This document shows positions 27,204-36,677 of a stretch of DNA of 52,849 nucleotides, piece by piece (position 1 is the stretch's first letter; the number at the start of each line of letters is the position of its first letter). Below the pieces are notes generated by a model, which did no database searches, was not told where the DNA came from, and was given only the letters and a program-made list of their open reading frames with translations. Source of the DNA: Legionella sp. (GTDB taxonomy: Bacteria > Pseudomonadota > Gammaproteobacteria > Legionellales > Legionellaceae). The stretch spans positions 1-52,849 of the forward strand of contig JARLJR010000140.1 of the NCBI GenBank assembly GCA_031291095.1, written 5' to 3'. The translations under genes were made by a program, and so were the position numbers.

Positions 27204-28136
27204 TTATTCTAAGCACATTTTCTCGGTGACTTCTTCATCGCTTATGATCTCTATGAGAAACTCTTCATTAGCAGCCCCGTCAGCAATCACTTCGCTACAT
27301 TGTTTTTTAGCGATATTTAGCATTTTTTCAGCAAGAACTACCTCTTCAGGTTTAAAGAAGTTGAGAGAATAGCTGGCGGCTTTTATTGCGTACGATCCAG
27401 TTCCCATTGCCAATATAGCAATCATTGTTGTAATCATCACCATCTCTGGACCAAAACGATTATCAATAGGCGAGACCCTCGAGTAATCTATAAGTCCATA
27501 TAACCTCCATGTAAAGTTAAGCATCGGAATTACTATAATGGCAGCAATAACTCTTAGATAAGGATGGCTTTTCCATTTTTGCGTTGCTAATAATTCGTTT
27601 AGATTTTGAGTATACTTATTGTTGAATGGATCCATGATCAACGAGTGGCAATTCAACATAATTTTAGAAGTTAAATGCATATCTAAAGGCGTAGTTTCTT
27701 GACCATTAATAACTGCCATTGTATTTTGAGTTAGTTTTGTAATTACTTCTCTATATTCTTGCTTGTCAGGCATTGTCGCCAGTTTTTTTAAGCGTAATCT
27801 TATAATTGAATACATAAAAATGTTTAATTGATTGATAATGTGATCACGATCATTTGCAGAAGCTAATTGTTTAATTAGCTGCTCATATAATAGAAAATTT
27901 TGATCCATTTTTTCATTATCGTCATCATTGAAAGTTGTTACTGTATTAGTTAACAGGTTTACCAAAGTCATTTTTTGATTAAAAGTTAAAATGCGCGAAC
28001 CTGGATAGATAGAATAATCATGTAAGATGTTAATTTCATTCCCAAGTTTGGGGTGATCCTTTGAAAATTGCTTAATTAGATTTGAATATTCATTTATTTT
28101 TTTTAAAACAGGCCGCGGTACTCTATAAAACCGCAT
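27204..28136 (-). CDS. Membrane protein of unknown function, effector candidate
   Basis: I choose the ATG at 28136 because AAAGGAG precedes it by 6 bases; an in-frame ATG exists at 28217 but has no such site. The protein (310 residues) is helical and charged up to about 190. Two hydrophobic segments follow (IAAIIVIPMLNFTWRLYGLI and VMITTMIAILAMGTGSYAI). The C-terminus is acidic (IEIISDEEVTEKMCLE), as in Dot/Icm export signals. I do not recognise a family. Flanking REP repeats suggest recent movement or shuffling. Confidence 0.55.
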   Translation of the reverse strand: MRFYRVPRPVLKKINEYSNLIKQFSKDHPKLGNEINILHDYSIYPGSRILTFNQKMTLVNLLTNTVTTFNDDDNEKMDQNFLLYEQLIKQLASANDRDHIINQLNIFMYSIIRLRLKKLATMPDKQEYREVITKLTQNTMAVINGQETTPLDMHLTSKIMLNCHSLIMDPFNNKYTQNLNELLATQKWKSHPYLRVIAAIIVIPMLNFTWRLYGLIDYSRVSPIDNRFGPEMVMITTMIAILAMGTGSYAIKAASYSLNFFKPEEVVLAEKMLNIAKKQCSEVIADGAANEEFLIEIISDEEVTEKMCLE

Positions 28137-28289
28137 ATAATCTCCTTTGATCATTTTTTTGTTTGATAATGATTTATTCGGGTATTGATTAGGAACCCGA
28201 ATTGATATCTGATCCATTACGAATGATTGTTAAAAGAGCTTTCTTTTTCTCATCATCCTCTGTGTAGCCCATTTTTGTGATAGAAGTAA

Positions 28290-28499
28290 TTCACTCCAGA
28301 GGACAACCAACCATTTCTTGTTCCTCGTTCTCACCGTAACGAAGTTTGTGATTTTGAGCAATATAATGTATGGCAAGATATAAGGCAAGGCGCTAATCCA
28401 AATTGGACCAACGGTTTAGCTTTACATGTTGATAGAGCGTTTCTAATGGGTGATCCCGCGCATGGGTATAAAAATCCGTTACAGTGGTGTCAAAAGTAA
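28290..28499 (+). pseudogene. Gene tail of unknown family (about 69 residues)
   Basis: An open frame without a start ends at TAA 28499. Its translation looks like real protein: VWQDIRQGANPNWTNGLALH, then DRAFLMGDPAHGYKNPLQWC. Stops block the frame just upstream. I take it for the 3' remnant of a lost gene; I do not recognise the family. Confidence 0.45.
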
Positions 28500-28543
28500 A
28501 ATTACCGTTAGGTTAAGTTGTTAATAGTGCACAAGTGCATATG

Positions 28544-28563
28544 GAGTCAAGCCTTGCTTTTTG
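28544..28563 (-). repeat. REP-like core, inverted
   Basis: GAGTCAAGCCTTGCTTTTTG, paired with the plus-strand copy just to the right. Together they form an inverted doublet like the one at 2902-2994. The surrounding 345-base stretch (28500-28844) has no gene; it also holds a hairpin with CTCCCAC/GTGGGAG arms near 28750-28782. Confidence 0.7.
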
Positions 28564-28567
28564 TTTT

Positions 28568-28629
28568 CTTGTATTGAAAAGGAAAGCGGAAACCGCTGAA
28601 AGCAAAAAGCAAGGCTTGACCCTGATGTG
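28568..28629 (+). repeat. REP-like element with hairpin, about 60 bp
   Basis: Carries AGCGGAAACCGCT and CAAAAAGCAAGGCTTGACCC. Partner of 27032-27093. Confidence 0.8.
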
Positions 28630-28844
28630 CTGTCCTGATGTGCTGTCGGCTGAGAGCTAAGTGATATGGTTATATGATGAGCATGCTTGCTAAAAATCCA
28701 CATTTTTATAAAGTATTTTTTCCTTAGCTTTTATCTTATGAGAGCTAGCCCTCCCACCACTTGCGTTAGCTATCAGTGGGAGGTGCTGGTGAGAATAGCT
28801 GCTCGAGGATGTATTAGATTCTATAGATCCGAACCTTTTTTATA

Positions 28845-29690
28845 TCAAATTGAAGGGCTCGCGCTGCTGTCTGTATCTAGATGTGGGTTAATTTTTATTT
28901 GATTTCCAGGATTGATTAGAGGGCCTCCTACTCCCATAGGCATATCCTCTACGAGAGCTTCACCTGACTCATTTACTTTATTGCCTCCCATTAGAGAATG
29001 CATCGCACTATGAGAACTACTGGCATCAATTGCATCGGCGGTATGTTCTTCTTTTGTAGAGGCTATCCATAACTGTTGATAAAACTCACAGTTATTAAGT
29101 AATTCCTCGTGGGTTCCTTGGGCGAGTACTTTATGATCGCCAAGGACTACAATTCGGGTAGCGAAGTCTCTTGCGTCACTTAACGTATGAGTAATCATCA
29201 GTGTTGCATAAACGGTTGGTATTTGGTTTAAGCCAGTTAAGACTTTATGGGCTGATTGGCGATCTAATGATGCGGTAATTTCATCCAATAAGAAAATCCC
29301 ATTGTTATTTTTCATTAAGCCTCTTAGCAGTGCTATTTTTTGCTGCTCTCCGCCCGATAAAGCTCCTCCCCGTTCTCCTACGTCAGTATCCAATTTATTA
29401 GGTAATTTATTTAAAAGCTCATCAATACCTAATTGTGCTGCTAATTCCCAAATTCTTGCATCATCAACGGGATCTTTGGCTCCAAAAATAATATTTTCTC
29501 TTACTGTCCCTTTAAATAATTTAGGTTGTTGTGTGAATAAGCTAATATTATTTTGGCGTGATTTAAGACTCACTTCATCAGCATTCTGTCCATTAATTGT
29601 AATGATTCCGCTTGTTGGCGAATAATGACCAAATAACATATTAAAGATAGTACTTTTACCACCACCACTCGCGCTGACTAAAGCAACCAC
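28845..29690 (-). pseudogene. ABC transporter ATP-binding domain, 3' part of a broken gene
   Basis: The frame carries a full set of ATPase motifs: Walker A SASGGGKST, Q-loop (FTQQPKLFKGTVRENI), signature LSGGEQQKIALLRGLM, Walker B IFLLDEITASLD and His-switch MITHTLSD. It is in the same frame as the upstream part but is cut off by an in-frame TAG right before VVALVSASGG. A GTG follows the stop directly, but there is no ribosome site, so independent translation is doubtful. The 80-residue tail is Ser/Gly-rich and unlike normal exporters. Confidence 0.75.
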
Positions 29691-30365
29691 CTACTGAAAT
29701 GATAATCCACTGAAAACATGCAGGGCCTCGGATTGGCCAGGGATTGCAGGATAAGTAAAGCTCAGATTATCAAATTCAACAGCGGGATGTTCTGTATCAT
29801 CAAGTGTTAATGGTACATCCGGATGCTTATCGGTTATTTGAGTACTTTTATCTACCGCTCGCGCATAAGTGTCTGCTTTGGTGCGTGCCAGTATTTTTTG
29901 AGCCTGGGCTCTGGCAACGAAGGATAACGCATAGGCTGTAGTCAACATAGAGACGAGGACCTGTAAAGAAACTTCTGCGCCACCAATCTCAGTTGATTTT
30001 TTTTCATTAAAGGCCGCTTCAGTGGTCTTGGCAAATAAGATCGAACCTAAAATATTGGCGCCAACATGAGTTAAATTAAGGAGTTGTGCTCCGGTTATCG
30101 TAGGTAGGTTTTCCCTGGAGCAAATAAAAGAAACAAAATTCGCTACAGAGCTCCATGTTGATGCTGAAGGGGCTGGTTCACTAGTTTCAGATTGGTCTGC
30201 TGTTAAATCCAATTCTATTTCATCATTCATCGCATCTAACTGAATAGGGTTTTCATCTAGGTTGTTGATGTTCTCTTCTATATCGCCTTGGACTTGAGGA
30301 GTGTTCTTAGACCAAAAATTTGCTTTATTGAAGAAATTACTAATTTTTTGGATAAACGTAGGCAT
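29691..30365 (-). pseudogene. ABC transporter-like protein, 5' part ending at in-frame stop
   Basis: The ATG at 30365 has AAGGAAT upstream. Of the usual six membrane segments only about two remain (LLNLTHVGANILGSILFA and LVSMLTTAYALSFVA), after an acidic N-terminal region. Then comes FDNLSFTYPAIPGQ, the start of an ATPase domain, and GLSFQ-stop. Comparison with the usual GLSF(x6)VALVGPSG shows that a few residues are also missing at the stop. The gene has lost most of its membrane domain and was then split. Together with 28845-29690 it is one pseudogene. Confidence 0.75.
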
Positions 30366-30635
30366 AAAAATTCCTTGTAAAAATATCCCAAATAAAGATG
30401 TGTTTGTGAGATGAGGGCAAAAAAACGCCGGATAGGTCAATTGTAATTGCAGTTTAATTATTTGTCAATGTGGTTGTATTTCGCGCTACGCGATAATCCC
30501 TCCATTTTTTACCGAAGCTAAAAGTAGATAATTAAGCCGCTAATGTGAAATTCACGGCCTGGCAGGGGTTATTGCATAAATTGAATATGGCTCCATTAAA
30601 GGGCACAATGTTTTTTTCCTGAGGCGCTAGTACTA

Positions 30636-32138
30636 TTAAGCTAGAGCCGCCATCTTTTGCGAACTACGGCTAAATATATCATTCAAACAATCAATTACTC
30701 GCTCAATATCATAGGAACTCAAATTAGAACTGGATGGCAAACACAAGGCCTGATTAAATAAATAATCTGACACACTAAAATTCTCGGAATGAGGATAGTA
30801 TGTTGTTCCTGCAAATAAGGGTTGTCTGTGCATGGGCTTCCAGGTTCTTCTTGCTTCTATATTGTGTCGCTGCAAGTGCTCAATCACAAATTCTGGTTTC
30901 AAGGTAGAATACTCAGGCTTTATCAACAGGGTTGATAGCCAACAGGTAGAAAAGCCGTTTTTAATTTCGGGCATCATTTCCAAAAATTTATATTTTTTAA
31001 ATGCTTCTTTATACTTATAAAAAATAGCACGCCTTGAGTCGACACGGCTGTCCAAAACCTTTAATTGCCCTCTACCGATACCTGCAAGAATATTACTCAT
31101 TCGATAGTTATATCCAACTACTGAGTGTTCATAATGTGGTGCGGGATCACGGGCTTGAGTTGCTAAAAATTGTGCTCTCTTTATTAAATCCTCATCTTCG
31201 GAAACCAACATCCCGCCGCCAGATGTCGTAATGATTTTATTCCCATTAAATGAAATTATACCGAACTTTCCAAAAGTGCCACTGCGCTTGTTGTTATATG
31301 TCGCACCAAACGATTCTGCAGCATCCTCTACAATCGGCACACCATAATGTTCACATATTTGGCATAAGGCATCATAATTAGCACTTTGTCCATATAGGTT
31401 CGCAATCATGACTGCCTTAGGTAATTTATTATTGGCTTTCGCCTCTGCCAGGGCACGCTCCAAGGCAATAGGAGACATATTCCAGGAGTCTAAATCGGAA
31501 TCTATAAATACTGGGGTGGCGCTTTGATACAATATAGGATTGACCGTAGCAATAAATGTAAAACTGGGGGCAAAAACTACATCACCAGCTTTCACATCTA
31601 ATAAAACTAAAGCCAGATGCAATGCTGCTGTTCCTGAGCTTAAAGCTACTGCTGATTTAATGTTAAGGTAGCTTGCAACTTCTTTTTCAAAAGAATCAAC
31701 ATTTGGGCCTAGCGGAGTAACCCAATTGGTAGTAAAGGCTTCTTGAACATAGTGTTGCTCGTATTCACCAATATGAGACGATGAAAGAAGAATACTAGAG
31801 GATAATTCTTTTTGATGAATCAATCGTACAGGCCGGCCTTCATTATCTATTAGCAGAACATGATCTAATTCATGCTGCTTCATTAAATAATAAGCATCCT
31901 GGACCGTCGCTGATGCTGGCAATGTTTTTGCACTGTGTTCTGGCAAATTATTTAGATCTGAATCAAGTGTGTAATTTATTGATAAGAATTGTTGAACATC
32001 ACTCTCGGTTATTGTTCTGAGTAAACGCTCTTCAGCGTCTACCAACAATAAAACCCCTTGCTCGGTTTCCCTTAACTTACTTAATACTTCTTTTAAACTA
32101 AAGCTTTTATTTATAAATAAATTATTGATAAACATCAT
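30636..32138 (-). CDS. CBS-domain fused DegT/DnrJ/EryC1 aminotransferase (PglE-like)
   Basis: I use the ATG at 32138 (GGAATAAT in front); the frame opens earlier at a TTG. Residues 1-115 look like a CBS pair (VLLLVDAEERLLRTITESDV, VLLIDNEGRPVRLIHQKEL). The rest is a sugar aminotransferase: SSGTAALHLAL (PLP phosphate), VEDAAESFGA and SFNGNKIITTSGGG with the PLP-binding Lys. It would transfer an amino group to a UDP-4-keto sugar, as PglE does in bacillosamine synthesis. The fusion with CBS domains is known in a few polysaccharide loci. It directly follows the acetyltransferase gene. Confidence 0.85.
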   Translation of the reverse strand: MMFINNLFINKSFSLKEVLSKLRETEQGVLLLVDAEERLLRTITESDVQQFLSINYTLDSDLNNLPEHSAKTLPASATVQDAYYLMKQHELDHVLLIDNEGRPVRLIHQKELSSSILLSSSHIGEYEQHYVQEAFTTNWVTPLGPNVDSFEKEVASYLNIKSAVALSSGTAALHLALVLLDVKAGDVVFAPSFTFIATVNPILYQSATPVFIDSDLDSWNMSPIALERALAEAKANNKLPKAVMIANLYGQSANYDALCQICEHYGVPIVEDAAESFGATYNNKRSGTFGKFGIISFNGNKIITTSGGGMLVSEDEDLIKRAQFLATQARDPAPHYEHSVVGYNYRMSNILAGIGRGQLKVLDSRVDSRRAIFYKYKEAFKKYKFLEMMPEIKNGFSTCWLSTLLIKPEYSTLKPEFVIEHLQRHNIEARRTWKPMHRQPLFAGTTYYPHSENFSVSDYLFNQALCLPSSSNLSSYDIERVIDCLNDIFSRSSQKMAALA

Positions 32139-32148
32139 ATTATTCCAT

Positions 32149-32772
32149 TTATACTGCAGGTACTCCCTTAACAAGGGTATTTGCTTTTACATCATTAATC
32201 ACGACAGCTCCGGCAGCAATAATAGCCCTATCACCAATAACCACGCCTGGTAATATTGTTGCTCCGGAACCTACCAACACTTCTTTTCCAATCGTTACAT
32301 TTCCGCCTAAAGTGCAATTTGGCGCGATGTGGGTCCCTGCACCTATGGTTACTTCATGATCTATTATTGCTCCATGATTAATAATGCAGCCTTTACCGAT
32401 AAAACTTTCAGGTGCAAGGAGGGCTTTGGCAGCTATAAATGTACCTGGTTCTATGTGTGCATATTTAGAAATTAAAGCTGCTGGATGGGTAATAGTTACT
32501 AAGGTAGTTTCTTTATTTAATAATTTAATAACGGCTTGTCTTACTTGATTATTGCCTATAGCTACATGGGCAAAACCTTTAAAATGTGCTAATGATTCCA
32601 TGGTCGAATCAATTAAAAGCCCATAAAGCTCTTTTCCTAATAACGTTTTATTATCATCACATAGAGATACTTGAAAGGAATGCTCGCATAAGGAAAGCGC
32701 GTCGATCACCACTTTGCCGTGGCCACCGCAGCCTATTATTTTCAAATGATTATTCATTGGCATTTCGACCAT
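32149..32772 (-). CDS. NeuD/PglD-family sugar O- or N-acetyltransferase
   Basis: The first 75 residues form a small nucleotide-sugar binding fold (IIGCGGHGKVVIDAL). The rest is a left-handed beta-helix of hexapeptide repeats (VTIGKEVLVGSGATILPGVV) with INHGAIIDHE, which holds the catalytic His. PglD acetylates the amino sugar made by PglE, and the two genes are neighbours. I start at ATG 32772; later ATGs at 32763 and 32757 are also possible. Confidence 0.87.
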   Translation of the reverse strand: MVEMPMNNHLKIIGCGGHGKVVIDALSLCEHSFQVSLCDDNKTLLGKELYGLLIDSTMESLAHFKGFAHVAIGNNQVRQAVIKLLNKETTLVTITHPAALISKYAHIEPGTFIAAKALLAPESFIGKGCIINHGAIIDHEVTIGAGTHIAPNCTLGGNVTIGKEVLVGSGATILPGVVIGDRAIIAAGAVVINDVKANTLVKGVPAV

Positions 32773-32935
32773 CTTGACCAAAATAAGTTAACTTCCTTGA
32801 CTCAAAGCACGCATATTCCGTTTATGCGGCATTCATTTAAAATCAAAAATAATAGTTTTTAATGATTCAGATGAAATAAAATTCGCTGATAATACCATCA
32901 GTTTAATTTTTTAGCATTAGATCGATGCTCAAGTT

Positions 32936-33691
32936 TCATGATTGAGAGGTATAAAAATCAATGCCGTTTTCAACATCTCCAAAAAACTGGATTTGGCCCC
33001 GCTCCAAGACAATAACCTTGTTACAAAATCGTTTAATAATATCATTGGAATGGCTTGCAAGAACCAGGATATGACTTTGTTCAATTATGCCTTCAAGACG
33101 TTTTGTTGCTTTCTCCATAAAATGTATATCGCCGACACCAATAATTTCATCGATTAACATAATTTCTGGGGGGATGGCTGTAGCAACTGCAAAGGCAAGT
33201 TTCAAAAGCATTCCGGCGGAGTAAACTTTAACTGGGCTATTTAAAAAATCCCCTAACTCCGTAAATGTTTCAACATCCTTTATTAACTCAGGGATATTCT
33301 TTTTTGAAATTCTTCGCATCGTTGCTAAATTAACAATGTTTTCATATCCGGTTGATTCCGTGTTCATACCGGAACTTACATCAAATAAACTGCATATTTT
33401 TCCATTGATTTCAATTTTACCTATATTGGTGTGATAAACCTTGGCAAGCACTCTAAGCAGCGTGCTTTTTCCTGCGCCATTTCTACCTAATAAACCAATA
33501 CGATCGCCCTTATTAATCTCTAAGTTAATATTATCAAGAGCTCTATAGGTTGAGTTTTTAACGGCAAATTGAGTATTAGCGGATTTTCTAAAACAATTAT
33601 TAAGCAAATGAATGGCTGATTTTTTAATGGAGTTAGAGCCATTTTTAATAATGTAGTCTAAAGATACATTATTTAACTTTATTGAAGACAT
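32936..33691 (-). CDS. wzt: Polysaccharide ABC exporter, ATP-binding protein
   Basis: GRNGAGKSTLLRVLAKVY is Walker A, YSAGMLLKLAFAVA the signature and IMLIDEIIGVGD Walker B, all in the form typical of Wzt/KpsT. The 251-residue length means there is no C-terminal glycan-binding domain, unlike E. coli O9a Wzt. With the permease next to it, it should export an undecaprenyl-linked glycan. It follows wzm by 12 bases. Confidence 0.92.
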   Translation of the reverse strand: MSSIKLNNVSLDYIIKNGSNSIKKSAIHLLNNCFRKSANTQFAVKNSTYRALDNINLEINKGDRIGLLGRNGAGKSTLLRVLAKVYHTNIGKIEINGKICSLFDVSSGMNTESTGYENIVNLATMRRISKKNIPELIKDVETFTELGDFLNSPVKVYSAGMLLKLAFAVATAIPPEIMLIDEIIGVGDIHFMEKATKRLEGIIEQSHILVLASHSNDIIKRFCNKVIVLERGQIQFFGDVENGIDFYTSQS

Positions 33692-33703
33692 GTTTTTACT
33701 CCA

Positions 33704-34495
33704 TTATAACCAAAACACAATGCGATATTTAAATTTACTCAGGAAATAGGTGTAGAGCATAAAACCTAAAATCGAAATCAGGCTCACAATGATCAAGGTC
33801 TGAGCGCTAATCATATTATTGAGTAAGGGGTCTCTAATTAAATTAAGAAACTGGTGAAATGGGTTATAGGCGACGACCCATTGAAGTCTTTCCGGTAACA
33901 AATTGGGCATCCACATGATCGGCGTTAAAAAGAAGATAATTTGCATAAAGCTGCCAATTATTTGATTAAAGTCTCTATAGCGAGTGGTTATAATGGATAG
34001 CAAAGTTCCCCAGGTTATTACATTAAAACCAATAATAAACAGCCCTGGAATGAGTAATAAAATTTTAAAACTCACGCCAATCGCGCAGATGAAAATAATG
34101 GGGATAAAAACCAATAAATTATGCGCAAATATAATTATATTTCTTAAAAATAATCGCATCATAAATAATGAAATAAACGAATCCTGATTTTTTATATAGC
34201 TTTCGGACTCAATAAACGCATTATTACCCTCTAAGATCAGTGTCGATATAAATGACCATCCAATAATGCCGGAGGTTAAATAAGGAAAATATTCTCCTAT
34301 ATTTATCTTAAATAAGTGGCCATATAAAAAACCCATGCAACAGACAGTAATGGCCATATTGATGCTGATCCATAAAGGACCAATTGATGAACATCGATAC
34401 CTTAATTTTATATCTTGTGTTCCTAACATAAACCATATAGGCCAATCGATGAAAATCGCTTTAAGCTCGTCATGGATGGTGGTGCTCTTATTCAA
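33704..34495 (-). CDS. wzm: Polysaccharide ABC exporter, permease
   Basis: A TTG start with GAGG nine bases before it gives 263 residues. Six hydrophobic segments and an N-terminal amphipathic stretch (DIKLRYRCSSIGPLWISIN) are typical of Wzm/ABC2-type membrane proteins. LNLIRDPLL and PIMWMPNLLPERLQW are family-like. Confidence 0.9.
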   Translation of the reverse strand: MNKSTTIHDELKAIFIDWPIWFMLGTQDIKLRYRCSSIGPLWISINMAITVCCMGFLYGHLFKINIGEYFPYLTSGIIGWSFISTLILEGNNAFIESESYIKNQDSFISLFMMRLFLRNIIIFAHNLLVFIPIIFICAIGVSFKILLLIPGLFIIGFNVITWGTLLSIITTRYRDFNQIIGSFMQIIFFLTPIMWMPNLLPERLQWVVAYNPFHQFLNLIRDPLLNNMISAQTLIIVSLISILGFMLYTYFLSKFKYRIVFWL

Positions 34496-34618
34496 AATAA
34501 ATTACCTCACAACTTGGATAAACCAGGGTAGATTCCAGCAGAAACGTACTTTATAGGGGCTTGGTCTTGCTCGCAAGATATTGCAATAGTGCTTGATCAT
34601 GGTGTTCATCTCATTGTT

Positions 34619-36643
34619 TTATCCTATTGTAGGTTGCTGTTTCATCCAGTTTATTAGTTTTTTGCCAATAAAATGGCTGCCTGCAGTACTTAAATGGTGG
34701 CTGTCGCGGTAAATTAAATGGTTCTTGTAGGTTAGCGGGCAATTCTGTTTACACATAAAATCAACAGGGTTAAAAATACGAATGTCTGGATGTTCTTTTT
34801 TTAATTGAGTTAATACGGCTTTATATATATTTTGTCTTTTTAAAACATCACTTTTAAGAATATGACACGACTTATAGGGGGCTAAGGGGCGATTTAGACA
34901 ACGAGCAGGCATAAAGGGAATTTCTGGTACATCTTGAAATAAAATGACTTTTTTCCCGGCTTGGTGGAGTTTAGTTATTGTCAGCGCAAGTCCATCATAG
35001 AATACCTTAGCTTTAGCCTCGAGAGGATGATTTTCTTTTTCTGAGCGTAATGTAAAGCCGGAAGGGGCATATTTCCCTAAATGCTGGGCTGCATAACCTT
35101 GGTCACTAACATAAAAAGGACCTAGTGAAGCCAGGATCACCGTATCAATTGAGGGATTTTCTAAAATAATTTGTAATGCTATTTTATTGGTTAAAGCACA
35201 GGTATCTTTCAAGCCAACCCAAAAACCTTGAACGCCTAGCACGGGAGGGCAGGATGATTGCCCGAGTAATAGCCAGTTTTCTTGCGGAGCATATTTTAAC
35301 AGTCCAGGAAAAAGATGATCCGCATGACTATCACCCCAAACCACTTTATTCGGGGTACCTTCACGTGTTTGCAAACACCATTCTAGATTTTTTACCTGTT
35401 GGTTGGTGGTGTTACATTGCTGCATATTTGTTTTATAGCGTTCGAAATTTGTTATATCGTTAGTAAATGATTTTTGAGTTTGCGCCACAGATCTTGATTC
35501 CAATCCATGCTGGTTATAAACCATAAAGGCAATTACTCCGACACTTACTAAAAATAATCCCAGTATTTGGGCAATGGATGAAGCATACCTCTTTCCTTTT
35601 ATGGAAAAACGAATTGGTTTTTCAATAAATTGGTAGGTCATCCAGGCCAAACCTAAGCTGATAAGGAGTAGCACACTGGCTAAACGGTAAGAGAGCGTTT
35701 CAGACAAAATAATACGCGCGAATGAAAGTAATTCCCAATGCCACAAATATAAGGGATAGCTTATGATTCCAATCAGGGTTAAAAAAGGTGTTGCCAATAA
35801 AGTGCGGTTAACCCAGCTTGTGGTTGTACATAGCAAAACTCCAGTACAAAGAGTGGGTAGTAATACGGCCCATCCGGGATATATAAGGCTGCTGTTAAAA
35901 TAAAAAATACTGAGCAATAGAGCGGAAAAACTTAAAATTCCTAATAAATTCAATAGATTAATGTAAGGTGCAGTCGTTGTCTTTTGCAGATGGTTGGAGT
36001 GAAAAAAGCGTACATAGGCGATTGCCCCACCTAGCCCTAGCTCCCAAAATCGAGATGGAGGCAGATAAAATGTCGCGATATTATACTGCGGTGCTCCGAG
36101 TAGATTAATTAACAGGGAAATACAAATTATTAAACTTGCAACGATGGGTTTAATCCGTTTTTTCCAAAGCAAAAATAAAATGAGCGGGCAAATTAAATAA
36201 AACTGTTCTTCGATACCTAAAGACCATAAATGTAAAAGGGGCTTAAAGTCACTGCTAGTATCAAAATAACCCGCCTCATTCCAGAGTATAAAATTATTAA
36301 GAAAGAAGGTGCTGCCGAGTATATGCTTACTTAAATTCTGGTACTCATCTGAGAACAACAAGAAGTATCCGCTCACTAACGCACTTAATAAAATTATAAT
36401 GAGTGCCGGGAATATTCTATTGATTCTCTTGATATAAAAACTGGTCCAGTGAAATTGGTTATTCGCCATTTGATGGATAATAAGATTGGAAATCACAAAT
36501 CCAGAAATAACAAAAAAAACATCGACGCCAATAAAGCCACCTGGAATAAGCTTGGGAAAGGCATGGAAAAACATTACGGCCAGTACTGCTACAGCCCTTA
36601 TTCCATCAATGTCCTTGCGATATTGTAATTCCATGTTATCCAC
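34619..36643 (-). CDS. Acyltransferase-3/SGNH fusion, polysaccharide O-acetyltransferase
   Basis: Residues 8-340 form the membrane acyltransferase domain (YRKDIDGIRAVAVLAVMFFH, GGFIGVDVFFVISGFVI; HAF, and R in KRINRIFPA). From about 400 there is an SGNH domain: VVWGDSHADHLF with Ser439, and RDSHHLS near the end with the Asp/His of the triad. This OafA-like architecture acetylates O-antigen or other surface glycans. It sits between the glycosyltransferase and the exporter genes. Confidence 0.9.
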   Translation of the reverse strand: MDNMELQYRKDIDGIRAVAVLAVMFFHAFPKLIPGGFIGVDVFFVISGFVISNLIIHQMANNQFHWTSFYIKRINRIFPALIIILLSALVSGYFLLFSDEYQNLSKHILGSTFFLNNFILWNEAGYFDTSSDFKPLLHLWSLGIEEQFYLICPLILFLLWKKRIKPIVASLIICISLLINLLGAPQYNIATFYLPPSRFWELGLGGAIAYVRFFHSNHLQKTTTAPYINLLNLLGILSFSALLLSIFYFNSSLIYPGWAVLLPTLCTGVLLCTTTSWVNRTLLATPFLTLIGIISYPLYLWHWELLSFARIILSETLSYRLASVLLLISLGLAWMTYQFIEKPIRFSIKGKRYASSIAQILGLFLVSVGVIAFMVYNQHGLESRSVAQTQKSFTNDITNFERYKTNMQQCNTTNQQVKNLEWCLQTREGTPNKVVWGDSHADHLFPGLLKYAPQENWLLLGQSSCPPVLGVQGFWVGLKDTCALTNKIALQIILENPSIDTVILASLGPFYVSDQGYAAQHLGKYAPSGFTLRSEKENHPLEAKAKVFYDGLALTITKLHQAGKKVILFQDVPEIPFMPARCLNRPLAPYKSCHILKSDVLKRQNIYKAVLTQLKKEHPDIRIFNPVDFMCKQNCPLTYKNHLIYRDSHHLSTAGSHFIGKKLINWMKQQPTIG

Positions 36644-36677
36644 GATTAATTAAGTCTGTCGCCATGCACCAACTGAT

